From the NCBI GenBank assembly GCA_002490465.1, contig DKUB01000007.1, positions 1 through 24,000 of the forward strand: a stretch of 24,000 nt of DNA. Reading direction: 5' to 3'. This DNA comes from Lachnoclostridium sp. UBA7215. Its GTDB lineage: Bacteria; Bacillota; Clostridia; Lachnospirales; Lachnospiraceae. Shown piece by piece: positions 1 to 7,645 of this stretch; the first letter of the stretch is position 1, and each line of letters begins with the position of its first letter. Below the pieces are notes generated by a model. It ran no database searches. It was not told the DNA's origin and saw only the letters and a program-made list of their open reading frames with translations. The position numbers were made by a program, and so were the translations under genes.

Positions 1-865
1 CCTTTTTAAAATGTAATTTATTTTCTAAAATTTTATAAAATTTAGTATTAATATTTGTAACAATTGCGAAATCTCTATTTGTTTTTGATTTCATAAATTC
101 GCGGATCATTATTTCATAGTTATTTTCCGGTACAAACCGACCCACAACAAGATAATAGCTTTTAGGGGAAAGACCTCTTTCTTGATACCAAGACACCAAC
201 AACTCATCATGTTCCATCTTAGTCTTCTCTGTTTCTGCGCCATAAGCAATAAATACTGTTTTAGGATTTTTTTCTATATTCCGTTTTACGTCATAACAAT
301 CATGAATATAATTTTCTATATGTACGGAATCGCAAATAACCAAATCACAATATTTTACCATCATTTGCTCAGATATTTTCCAGTATTTTCGTACCAAAAC
401 TGACCATTTTTTCCTCATCCATTCATGACCATCCGGATTTAAATACACCTTACCACCAAGTTTATGAATAATGTTTACAAAATACTTTATAAAGAGCCCA
501 ATTCTACACGCCATAATATAGACAATTGGATGCGAAATATTATTATCCTTTATATAATGGCAGCATTCATTCAAAGCTGTAATATCATAGTAAATTGCCT
601 GTGCAGGTCCAATTTGCGGAATGTGCAATTTAAAGCACCTTGCATTATAAATCTCAAATTCAAAATCCGAAAGTTTTTTTATGGAATCCATTTTGGTTTC
701 GTCCATATATCCATCGCCATTTGCTTTACAAGCTACGTGATATTTTAATCTCGTATTATTCTGATGGTATTCGATCAATTTATACACAAAAGTCTCATAA
801 CCACCATATGCCCCTAAAGATTTGGCTCCTACCAAAAAAACATGTTGCACTTTACTACTAGCCAA
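1..865 (-). CDS. DUF1972-type rhamnosyltransferase (partial, C-terminus outside window)
   Basis: Partial GT-B glycosyltransferase; 288 codons are visible and the frame stays open at base 1. The N-terminal domain matches the DUF1972 / WchF-Cps2T family (beta-1,4-rhamnosyltransferases acting on the lipid-linked first sugar of capsule repeats). Visible landmarks are HVFLVGAKSLGAYGGYETF near residue 10, YHVAC, IGPAQAIYYD, LNPDGHEWMRKKWS, CDLVICDS and FIAYGAE. The second Rossmann domain begins at YYLVVGRFVPENN; the sugar-nucleotide EX7E region would lie outside the window. The start is TTG at 865-863, because AGGGAG sits 7 nt upstream and no ATG or GTG is in frame. It begins about 31 nt after the flagellin stop, so it is probably co-transcribed. 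Its base composition is clearly more AT-rich than the upstream operon genes, as is usual for the variable serotype part of capsule loci. Family assignment is firm; rhamnose specificity is inferred. Confidence 0.85.
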   Translation of the reverse strand, partial: MASSKVQHVFLVGAKSLGAYGGYETFVYKLIEYHQNNTRLKYHVACKANGDGYMDETKMDSIKKLSDFEFEIYNARCFKLHIPQIGPAQAIYYDITALNECCHYIKDNNISHPIVYIMACRIGLFIKYFVNIIHKLGGKVYLNPDGHEWMRKKWSVLVRKYWKISEQMMVKYCDLVICDSVHIENYIHDCYDVKRNIEKNPKTVFIAYGAETEKTKMEHDELLVSWYQERGLSPKSYYLVVGRFVPENNYEIMIREFMKSKTNRDFAIVTNINTKFYKILENKLHFKK

Positions 866-896
866 TTTTACGCTCCCTTTTAATGATATAATTCCA

Positions 897-2852
897 CTAC
901 CCCAGCAAAGACAAAACTCCCTCTGTCTGCCTGTTTGCCTGAACTAGCATTGCCTGTGTCGATTGCTCTAAAATAGACGCCTTGGCATTAATAACCATTT
1001 CATCCGCCATATCAGTATCACGCAGCCTGCTCTCAGCCATCTGCGTATTCTCTGATGTATTGGCATCCTCCAGACCGGCATGTTCCAAACGGTTTTGGTA
1101 AGCACCAAACAGACTTCTCTGCTCTGACACGATATCTAGGGCTACCTGGATATCGGATATTGTCTGCGATGCTGCTTCTCTTGTCAGCACATTGGAATCA
1201 TAAATTCCAAGATTCATCAGGCGCAGAGATTTATAAACGATGTGAATAGCCTGGTCTGTATTGGCACCTGCTTGGATTGCTCTGTCGTGGTTTGTTTCAT
1301 AAACTGGGACGTCAATGAGATGCGTCCGCTCCGTTGCATAATACGCCGATGCTGTGGTATAATATGGCGTACCCTGATTTTGATTCCCCTCATAGGCATC
1401 AAAGATTGTGTTTTCATTTAAAACAGACTTAATCTTATTCATAATTGATTCTTCTGTATCACTTCTGTTTACAGTAATATACATATTTATATAACCTACG
1501 TAATTATTGCTACTTGTTCTTCCCTCATAAGTGAAAGTCCCGTTATCTGCTGTTAAATCTAATCGCACAGTAATAGAACCACCATCTGTGTCTGCATGAG
1601 TTAACGAATAATCTCGTTTGGGTCTTGTTGAATCTGTAATACAATCCGTCACGCCTAACAACGTTCCATCACTGCCTACACCAGGCGAGTACCCTGGCAT
1701 GTAAACTAACCATGGATGGTAATTTTTGTTGTACTTCCACCACTTACCCTCAGGCCCATTCAGTGCATTTCCAAAATATCTGACCGATGTTGAGGTAGCT
1801 GTCACCAACCCAATATTTGGCATATTAAAATGGATTTTCCATCCCTTATTTTCCGCCGGGTCTGTATAACTTGGCATATCAATCACATTAGGTGTACCAC
1901 TTTGCGCCGGCTCAATCCAGGTCGTATCATAGTTATCCACATTCCGGCCACTGGCAAGTTCGGCCAGATAATCAGTATTTATACTAAAGGACACCCCTGG
2001 AACATTCTGGTTTACCGCCACATTTTCTGAAGAAGACACGCTGGAACTAAATACCACACCATTAATCGAGTTTGCAATATCATCGATTGTTGCGCTCTCC
2101 TCCGAAGTCCATCCTATTGGGAAATCAATACCTGCCAGTTCCGGGTTTGCAGCTGTATCCACATAATCGGAAAGATTGCATCGAAACCCCTTCTGACCGA
2201 CATTATCCCAACTAATTAAATCTGTGGAGTACTGCTCTTTATTCCATCCTTCCCACTTTACTTTAAAGCCGTAATTAGCCGCGTCTGTTTTATCAGTCCC
2301 CTGAATTTCAATTTTATACCCATTATAGGCAATCGCTCCCTTATTTGCCTGAGTTACCGTGAAATTTTTCCACCCATAACTGTCAAGCTTTACCGCCTGT
2401 TTTCTCTCCGTCCCAATCTGCACCCTGTTATTCGTATTGGTATCCCATATTTTTATGGTGTTAAATTCTGTTTCCTCAAATATATAATTGATTTCCTCTT
2501 TATACATTTGTATTTCTTCATCAATAAATGCACGATCTTCGTCCGTATTAGTATCATTGGCTGCCTGTACGGCCAATTCGTGGATGCGGTGCATCATTCC
2601 CTCTATTTCAGATAATGCCCCATCTGCTGTCTGCACAAAGTTAATGCCTTCCTGTACATTTCTCTCTGCCCGGTTCAAACCGCGTATTTGCGAGCGCATC
2701 TTTTCAGAAATCGCAAGCCCGGCCGCATTGTCTGCTGCCCGGTTAATTTTATATCCGGAGCTCAATTTCTCGAAACTCTTTAATTTTGTGTTTTCATTTT
2801 GTTTTAACATACGGTTGGTTCCGGCAGCCGTCATATTGTGTTGTACAATCAT
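897..2852 (-). CDS. Flagellin with large central insert, inside the polysaccharide operon
   Basis: A 651-residue flagellin. Both filament-core ends are intact. Residues 1-136 form D0/D1, with the SSGYKINRAADNAAGLAISE block, MRSQIRGLNRAERNVQEGIN and HRIHELAVQAAND. Residues about 525-651 carry SEQRSLFGAYQNRLEHAG, AESRLRDTDMADEMV and a VLSLLG end. The roughly 390 residues between them replace the usual D2/D3 and are rich in Asn, Thr, Ser, Tyr and Trp. They resemble nothing I recognise; this region should be surface-exposed. Start: GGAGG lies 5 nt before ATG 2852-2850; the in-frame GTG at 2864 overlaps that Shine-Dalgarno and is rejected. No fli, flg, csrA or fliS gene is nearby. It follows the glycosylphosphotransferase by 55 nt and precedes a glycosyltransferase. 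No frameshift or degraded end, so a working subunit is expected. Family certain; reason for its location unknown. Confidence 0.95.
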   Translation of the reverse strand: MIVQHNMTAAGTNRMLKQNENTKLKSFEKLSSGYKINRAADNAAGLAISEKMRSQIRGLNRAERNVQEGINFVQTADGALSEIEGMMHRIHELAVQAANDTNTDEDRAFIDEEIQMYKEEINYIFEETEFNTIKIWDTNTNNRVQIGTERKQAVKLDSYGWKNFTVTQANKGAIAYNGYKIEIQGTDKTDAANYGFKVKWEGWNKEQYSTDLISWDNVGQKGFRCNLSDYVDTAANPELAGIDFPIGWTSEESATIDDIANSINGVVFSSSVSSSENVAVNQNVPGVSFSINTDYLAELASGRNVDNYDTTWIEPAQSGTPNVIDMPSYTDPAENKGWKIHFNMPNIGLVTATSTSVRYFGNALNGPEGKWWKYNKNYHPWLVYMPGYSPGVGSDGTLLGVTDCITDSTRPKRDYSLTHADTDGGSITVRLDLTADNGTFTYEGRTSSNNYVGYINMYITVNRSDTEESIMNKIKSVLNENTIFDAYEGNQNQGTPYYTTASAYYATERTHLIDVPVYETNHDRAIQAGANTDQAIHIVYKSLRLMNLGIYDSNVLTREAASQTISDIQVALDIVSEQRSLFGAYQNRLEHAGLEDANTSENTQMAESRLRDTDMADEMVINAKASILEQSTQAMLVQANRQTEGVLSLLG

Positions 2853-2886
2853 TTTTTCCTCCACGCAACTCGTAATTTTTTATAAC

Positions 2887-2909
2887 AGGGAAAAACAAAA
2901 GTTCCCCCT
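2887..2909 (-). other. Intercistronic hairpin between glycosylphosphotransferase and flagellin
   Basis: Immediately after the glycosylphosphotransferase stop, the minus strand reads AGGGGGAA, a short loop, then a T-run ending TCCCT, which can pair with two G-U wobbles. The T-run is part of the stem instead of following it, so this is not a standard terminator. It might partly uncouple flagellin expression from the upstream genes or protect an mRNA end. Weak evidence. Confidence 0.3.
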
Positions 2910-4344
2910 ACCGCGCACCATCCTTCTTAAACATCACCAGAACTGTCTTAAACAATATCTTAATGTCCAGTCCAATTGACCACTCCGATATGTATTTGGT
3001 ATCCAGTCTGACGACCTCTTCAAAATCCTTGATATTACTTCTGCCGCTTGTCTGCCACAGTCCGGTTATGCCGGGCTTTATTGCAAGGCGGCTCCGATGG
3101 TGCAGCTCATATTTTTCCCATTCATCTATTGTTGGCGGCCTTGTGCCCACAAGGCTCATCTCCCCTTTTAGGACGTTGATAAACTGGGGAAATTCATCCA
3201 GGGAATAGCGCCGGATTACGTTGCCGATTCCCCGGCCCGGACCCTTTTCACTTCCAATAATCCGCGGGTCATTTTCTATCTTAAACATCATGCCGCCCGA
3301 TATTTCATTTTGGGCGGCCAGCTCTGCTTTGCGCTCCTCTGCATCCATGTACATGCTGCGGAATTTATAAATGCGGAATACTTTACCGTTCCGGCCGACA
3401 CGCTGCTGGGAAAAGAATATAGGGCCGGGTGACTGAATGAAAATGGCAGGGGCTAAAAATACAGTGAGAATCCCTGTCAAAATACAGCCTGCAACTCCGC
3501 CAATGATATCCAGAGTTCTTTTGGCAAACGCCTGACCTATGCTGGCAAGAGTAACCGATACGGTAAGGACGGAATTTCTTCCAAGCTTTGATATGTACTG
3601 CTTCCGCTTGGAAACTCCGCTGATTCTGGCAATTTTAATATGAAATGTTATCCCCATTTCAACGAGCAGCTGTGTAAGTTTTTTCCGGTCCTCCGATTCG
3701 TCTATATCCAAATAAACCTCGTCTACCCAGCTTTTTGCAAGATACGGTATGGCATTGCTTTGATTGGCCACAACCTGTATGCCGGAAACCGATGGTACTT
3801 TCGTATCCTCCAGCAGAATGAGGCCGGAGATGTAATAACTTCCGTGCCCGAATTCACGGATTGAAAAAATGTTAGACTCTGCCCGCTCTCTTGTTGTAAC
3901 AAGGATCAGGGATATCTTCCCCTTTTTTCCTTTCTGACGTTTTTGCAGTATCATTTTCCATGTTATCCGAAGCAGATAGCCCACGGTAAAATAGACTGTG
4001 CTTGTCCCAATTAATACCGCACGGGAAAACGAACCGCCAATCTGCGTCACAAAAAAATAAAGAGAGAGAAGCAGCGTTATGATGACAGAGTGTTTAAGCG
4101 TCCCGAGAAACTCCTGGTAATATCCACGTCTCAAGACACCGGAATACACACTGAAAAAATATAGAGAGAAAAGCTGTATCAATGCGGCAACAATGGCAAA
4201 GTTTCGGTATAATCCGATGGTGTATGGATTTTGTATGCCGTGCCGCCACATATAGATGAATAGAAAAGATGCCTGAAAGCAAAGTAAATCAATCAGGATA
4301 AAATCCCAGTGTTTCATCCATCCCTTTGTCATCTTTTGATACAC
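2908..4344 (-). CDS. Exopolysaccharide polyprenyl glycosylphosphotransferase (initiating sugar transferase)
   Basis: A 478-residue membrane enzyme of the WbaP/CpsE type. It transfers a sugar-1-phosphate to undecaprenyl phosphate and starts the repeat unit. N-terminal hydrophobic helices occupy about residues 15-130. A Rossmann-like middle contains ISLILVTTRERAE. One further hydrophobic segment lies near residues 275-305. The catalytic domain follows, with QQRVGRNGKVFRIYKFRSM, RRYSLDEFPQFINVLKGEM, SLVGTRPP and the KPGITGLWQTSGRS motif. Full length for the family. Start is GTG at 4344, with AAGGAG about 6-7 nt upstream. It fits the operon as the enzyme that primes the lipid carrier; the DUF1972 transferase downstream would add the second sugar. 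The sugar transferred (glucose or galactose in relatives) cannot be read from sequence. Confidence 0.93.
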   Translation of the reverse strand: MYQKMTKGWMKHWDFILIDLLCFQASFLFIYMWRHGIQNPYTIGLYRNFAIVAALIQLFSLYFFSVYSGVLRRGYYQEFLGTLKHSVIITLLLSLYFFVTQIGGSFSRAVLIGTSTVYFTVGYLLRITWKMILQKRQKGKKGKISLILVTTRERAESNIFSIREFGHGSYYISGLILLEDTKVPSVSGIQVVANQSNAIPYLAKSWVDEVYLDIDESEDRKKLTQLLVEMGITFHIKIARISGVSKRKQYISKLGRNSVLTVSVTLASIGQAFAKRTLDIIGGVAGCILTGILTVFLAPAIFIQSPGPIFFSQQRVGRNGKVFRIYKFRSMYMDAEERKAELAAQNEISGGMMFKIENDPRIIGSEKGPGRGIGNVIRRYSLDEFPQFINVLKGEMSLVGTRPPTIDEWEKYELHHRSRLAIKPGITGLWQTSGRSNIKDFEEVVRLDTKYISEWSIGLDIKILFKTVLVMFKKDGAR

Positions 4345-4399
4345 GCTAGTCTCCTTCTATGCACAAAATATAAGTTGTTGTCTATGTAAAATAATCGAA

Positions 4400-4417
4400 A
4401 AATCCGCTTAGCAGACT
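4400..4417 (-). terminator. Possible weak terminator/attenuator after the LRR gene
   Basis: Just past the LRR protein stop the minus strand reads AGTCTGC-TAA-GCGGATTTTT. This is a seven-pair stem with two G-U pairs, a three-base loop and a T-run. It could reduce read-through into the glycosylphosphotransferase gene 55 nt further on. The stem is short, so complete termination is unlikely. Confidence 0.35.
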
Positions 4418-4419
4418 CT

Positions 4420-5025
4420 TTAAACACCAAGACGGTACCAAACTGGCAGAATATATTTTACCTTGCCCCTAAACCCGGCTTTTTTCAATCTCTTTCTTAA
4501 GAGTTTCACCTGTTTCTTTGGCATCTTCCGGCTTACTTTGACGGTCACTCTTCTGGAATTAATTCCGTTGAATGCGCCTTTTTTAATCCTGATTGCCTTT
4601 TTGCCTTTCAGAGTAAGGATTCTAAGCTTTGTTACTCCCCGGAATGCATTTTTATTAATTTGTTTAATGGTAGCCGGAAGCTTTATATTTGTTGCTCTTC
4701 TGGCATTGGCAAATGCATTGGCCTTCACGATTGTTATTTTATAGCGGACGCCGTAAACCGTCACGCTGGACGGAATCTTGACGAACTTCTTCGATGTCTT
4801 TTTCACCCCGGCCAGAGTTACAGAACCATCTTTTTTCGTATTCACTTTCCCGGAAGGCACTGTGACATTATTTTTATCTTCCGGCTCAATAGACGTTGTC
4901 GGGCTGCCTGCCTCAAATTTTGTGGCTGCCGCAATCTTAGGGGCTGCCGCAAGTTTCGGGGCTGCTGCACTGAATGTCAGGGTTACCATTAAAGCACATG
5001 CCAAAACCTTTTTTAATCTTTTCAT
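4420..5025 (-). CDS. Small basic secreted leucine-rich-repeat (BspA-like) protein
   Basis: A 201-residue exported protein. The signal peptide is MKRLKKVLACALMVTLTFSA with an Ala-rich cleavage region, followed by a low-complexity PKLAAAPKIAAATK stretch. Residues about 75-180 carry BspA/LRR_5-like units: YGVRYKITIVKANAFANA, IKLPATIKQINKNAFRG, LRILTLKGKKAIRIKKGAFNG. The C-terminal part is strongly Lys/Arg-rich (KKQVKLLRKRLKKAGF). Start is ATG 5025, with GGAGG 5 nt upstream; the in-frame starts above it lack a better ribosome site. It lies 33 nt after cpsD in the same operon. No LPXTG motif, transmembrane anchor or catalytic motif is visible. It may bind anionic polymer at the cell surface, but that is only inference from charge and location. 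Confidence 0.75.
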   Translation of the reverse strand: MKRLKKVLACALMVTLTFSAAAPKLAAAPKIAAATKFEAGSPTTSIEPEDKNNVTVPSGKVNTKKDGSVTLAGVKKTSKKFVKIPSSVTVYGVRYKITIVKANAFANARRATNIKLPATIKQINKNAFRGVTKLRILTLKGKKAIRIKKGAFNGINSRRVTVKVSRKMPKKQVKLLRKRLKKAGFRGKVKYILPVWYRLGV

Positions 5026-5058
5026 TTTTACCTCCATTTCTGCAATTCCATGCATCAC

Positions 5059-5796
5059 TCACTTGTGTTTTCCATAGTAGTATTTATCACTGCCATAATA
5101 CTTTCCACCATATTTTTTATAGTAATAACCGCCTCTGGAGCCCTCTACCCGGTTTAACACAATGCCAAGGAGCGGACAGCCTGCCCTCTCGAGCTGACGG
5201 ATACTGTTTTTGACCATTTTTCTTGACGTGATACCGCTCCGCACCACAAGTACAGCTCCGTCGCACAGTGATGCAATCCGCTCTCCGTCGGATACGAGGT
5301 CAAGCGGCGGAGAATCAACAAACACGTAATCATAGATTTTTCCTACGGCTGCCAGCATCTCCTCAAAGAAATCACTTTCCAATAAGAGAGAGGGGTTAAT
5401 AACATTGTCCACATTGGGAATGATGTCGCCATTCTCAATATCGGTGTGGTAGAGGGCATACCGGATATCGGTGTTTCCTGACAGATAGTGAGATGTGCCG
5501 ACCATTTTAATCCCGTCGTTTGCCGCCCTCAAATCATATACTTCTGTCAGCACGGATTTACGCAAATCAGCATCTACCAACAGGGATGATATGCCCGCCT
5601 CAGCCATCTGTCTCCAAAGATGCATTGCCACAAAGCTCTTTCCCTCATTCGGCATGGTCGATACAATCATTATTTTCCTTATGTCCCGCCCAAGGAAACT
5701 TATATTGACGCGAAGCCGGTTAATTGCTTCCTCAACTGCATACGGAAGAGTGGGCATATTTTCAAAAATCAATGTTCCCAGCGTATCCTGACTCAT
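5059..5796 (-). CDS. cpsD: CpsD/CapB-family tyrosine autokinase of the polysaccharide operon
   Basis: A 245-residue cytoplasmic BY-kinase. Walker A is STMPNEGKSF, Walker A' is LLVDADLRKS and Walker B is YDYVFVDSPP. The C-terminal tail is a Tyr cluster (GGYYYKKYGG then KYYGSDKYYYGKHK), the usual autophosphorylation site. It controls chain assembly with its membrane partner CpsC and is dephosphorylated by CpsB, both encoded just upstream. Start is ATG 5796, with AAAGGGG upstream and MSQDTLGTLIFEN as N-terminus. A longer frame reaches 5865 but would only add a Lys/Arg-rich leader and lacks a better ribosome site. It overlaps the cpsC end by 35 nt, implying translational coupling. Confidence 0.93.
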   Translation of the reverse strand: MSQDTLGTLIFENMPTLPYAVEEAINRLRVNISFLGRDIRKIMIVSTMPNEGKSFVAMHLWRQMAEAGISSLLVDADLRKSVLTEVYDLRAANDGIKMVGTSHYLSGNTDIRYALYHTDIENGDIIPNVDNVINPSLLLESDFFEEMLAAVGKIYDYVFVDSPPLDLVSDGERIASLCDGAVLVVRSGITSRKMVKNSIRQLERAGCPLLGIVLNRVEGSRGGYYYKKYGGKYYGSDKYYYGKHK

Positions 5797-6586
5797 TTTT
5801 TCCCCTTTTCTTCTCTTTTGCTTTTTTACGTTTCTTTTTCTTTCCGTCGTCTCTTTTATGCTCATCGCGCTCTGTCTTAATATCCCCCTCCGGGATGACG
5901 GTCAACGGCATAACACCAAAGAACTTTTCAACGTCCTCCGCTGATTTCAACGTATCATCCATCAGGAATAATACTGTCAATATGGCCAGACAAATAATAA
6001 CTCCAACAGCAGCCCCCAAAACCATATTTTTTGTCATGCTCGGAGAGCTCTGTTTTTCCGGATAAATGGCACGCTCTGCAATATTTGGCGGAGCTGTATC
6101 CATAAGCTCCGGTAAATAAGTAACTGCCTTGTCCGCCAGCGCATTTGCAATACTCTGCGCCTCTGCCGGATTTATGCTCTCGACAGTGATGACAAGAATG
6201 CGGGTATCCTCTATTGCAGAAATCGTAATCATTTTCAGTAGGCTGTCATAATCATAAGCAAGGTTTTCTTCCTTTATTATTTCATCCAGGATTGGGCGTA
6301 TTTTCAACAGCTCTTCATAGTCCGAGGAAAGGGAGGTACCCAGATTCAAATCCGTCAAATCCACCACAGAGTCATTGGACGCTGAAACCATATAGAGCTT
6401 TGACATTGCCTGATACCTGGGTGTTATCAGAAAGTGGGTTATGCAGCCGCTAAGGAGCGCACAACAGATTAGTACAGAGAGAATAATTCCCAATCTTCCC
6501 CGGAAATAAAATAACAGTTCCAATAAATCAATTTCTATTTCATTCTCCGTGTCGTTGATTGCAATTGGATCGATACGCTGGTTCAT
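5762..6586 (-). CDS. cpsC: CpsC/Wzz-type polysaccharide chain-length / kinase modulator
   Basis: A 274-residue Wzz-domain membrane protein. After an acidic N-terminus (IDLLELLFYFRGR), TM1 spans about residues 30-54. An extracellular loop carries SKLYMVSASNDS and a Glu/Ile-rich middle. A Pro/Ser-containing segment (YPEKQSSPSMTKN) leads into TM2 at about residues 187-210. The cytoplasmic end has LKSAEDVEKFFGVMPLTVIPEG, the region that activates CpsD in relatives. Unusually, the last 40 residues include a Lys/Arg block (GKKKKRKKAKEKKRGK), encoded by an A-rich stretch where the cpsD ribosome site also lies. Start ATG 6586 has AAAGGGG 7 nt upstream and is 12 nt from the preceding stop. Confidence 0.92.
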   Translation of the reverse strand: MNQRIDPIAINDTENEIEIDLLELLFYFRGRLGIILSVLICCALLSGCITHFLITPRYQAMSKLYMVSASNDSVVDLTDLNLGTSLSSDYEELLKIRPILDEIIKEENLAYDYDSLLKMITISAIEDTRILVITVESINPAEAQSIANALADKAVTYLPELMDTAPPNIAERAIYPEKQSSPSMTKNMVLGAAVGVIICLAILTVLFLMDDTLKSAEDVEKFFGVMPLTVIPEGDIKTERDEHKRDDGKKKKRKKAKEKKRGKNESGYAGNIDF

Positions 6587-6598
6587 AAATAGTCCCCT

Positions 6599-7645
6599 TT
6601 ATTTTTCCAAATGGTATACTTCTCCCAGAACCTTCCGGACAGATTTTTTATTTAGTATAAATTCTGTATGGAACAGACCATCCCCCAGGCGTTTGCCAAG
6701 GCGCGTTTTTCCTTCTAAAGTACATATGCCCTCATAGGAATTTTCAGAAATCTGATTTAACAGCCTGGACAATTGTTTTCCTGTAATATCGGTTACGGCA
6801 TGGTCTGATAAATCCTGATACAGCTGAATCCATAGTTTGGAATTTTCCGTTTTCATGGACTGTGCTTTTTTTATAAAAGCTTCCATAAATTGAATCTGCC
6901 GCGCCATGCGGGAAGTATTTTCTCCGTCATCAACGTGCATCCGGCTCTGCACAAAAGAAACTGCCTGTTTATCTGTCAGCGTTAGGGTTTCCCCTGTCTT
7001 TATCGAGGCATCAATATCTGAAAAGTCACTCTCATTCTTTACTGTCACACCTCCGACTGCATGATTAATTACCGCTATGGAATCCATATCCATGGAATAA
7101 TAACCACTGATTGGAATCCCGCCAAGCATCTTAGAAACTGCCCGGACTGTATTCTGACAGCTCTGTTTTCGGTTTCCACCGTACCAATGTGCTGTACAGA
7201 GTTGAAGTTTTGCACTCGCCATACTGGTCCCATCCGTCTGCATCAATGGGATTTCTGTTATGGTATCCCTGTTCAGCATGAGAATACGGCAGCTGCCCTC
7301 CGTCTTATCTACAACAAAAAGCAGCAGAAAATCTGCCATACTCCCTCTGTATTCCCAGCCAGAAGCCTCTTCCCTTCCACTGGCATCTGTCCCGATAATC
7401 AGATAACTTTCCATATCATGATAATAGTAATAAGTTTTGCCATAGAGCATCACTCTTCCCCGGGCCGTCAGGGCAGACGGCACCGCTGCGTCACTGAAAT
7501 GCTCCAGATATGTAAAATTCTGCCGATAAGCAAGATTCCCTGCACCTGTTTTCCCGGTACTAAAAATATTGACCAAAAATATACCTGCCAGAATAATGAC
7601 GGCAGCAATTGCTATTACCCATCGAATTCCTGTCCGTTTATCCAT
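6599..7645 (-). CDS. LytR-CpsA-Psr (LCP) family glycopolymer transferase
   Basis: A 348-residue membrane-anchored LCP protein. Such enzymes move lipid-linked glycopolymers onto peptidoglycan at the outer membrane face. One N-terminal TM helix spans about residues 9-28. The LCP domain spans about residues 85-275: FLLLFVVDKTEGSCRILMLN then RDT (catalytic-pocket Arg/Asp), YGGNRKQSCQNTVRAVSKML, the GIPISGYYSMDMDSIAVIN block, GGVTVKNESDF, and FVQSRMHVDDGENTSRMARQ with further conserved Arg. Start ATG 7645 lies inside the end of cpsB (31-nt overlap), with an AGAGGA ribosome site about 10 nt upstream. Position and family indicate attachment of the polysaccharide to the wall. Confidence 0.9.
   Translation of the reverse strand: MDKRTGIRWVIAIAAVIILAGIFLVNIFSTGKTGAGNLAYRQNFTYLEHFSDAAVPSALTARGRVMLYGKTYYYYHDMESYLIIGTDASGREEASGWEYRGSMADFLLLFVVDKTEGSCRILMLNRDTITEIPLMQTDGTSMASAKLQLCTAHWYGGNRKQSCQNTVRAVSKMLGGIPISGYYSMDMDSIAVINHAVGGVTVKNESDFSDIDASIKTGETLTLTDKQAVSFVQSRMHVDDGENTSRMARQIQFMEAFIKKAQSMKTENSKLWIQLYQDLSDHAVTDITGKQLSRLLNQISENSYEGICTLEGKTRLGKRLGDGLFHTEFILNKKSVRKVLGEVYHLEK

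Noticed and set aside
182..861. Several plus-strand frames of 70-95 codons
   Set aside because: They run antisense to the DUF1972 glycosyltransferase, have no ribosome site and are Ile/Tyr/His/Phe-rich shadows.
2853..2864. GTG 2864 as flagellin start
   Set aside because: It would place the GGAGG ribosome site inside the coding region; the MIVQHN N-terminus matches flagellins.
4463..5213. Overlapping plus-strand frames of 79-110 codons with hydrophobic stretches
   Set aside because: Antisense to the LRR protein and cpsD; their hydrophobicity mirrors Lys and Ala codons of the real genes.
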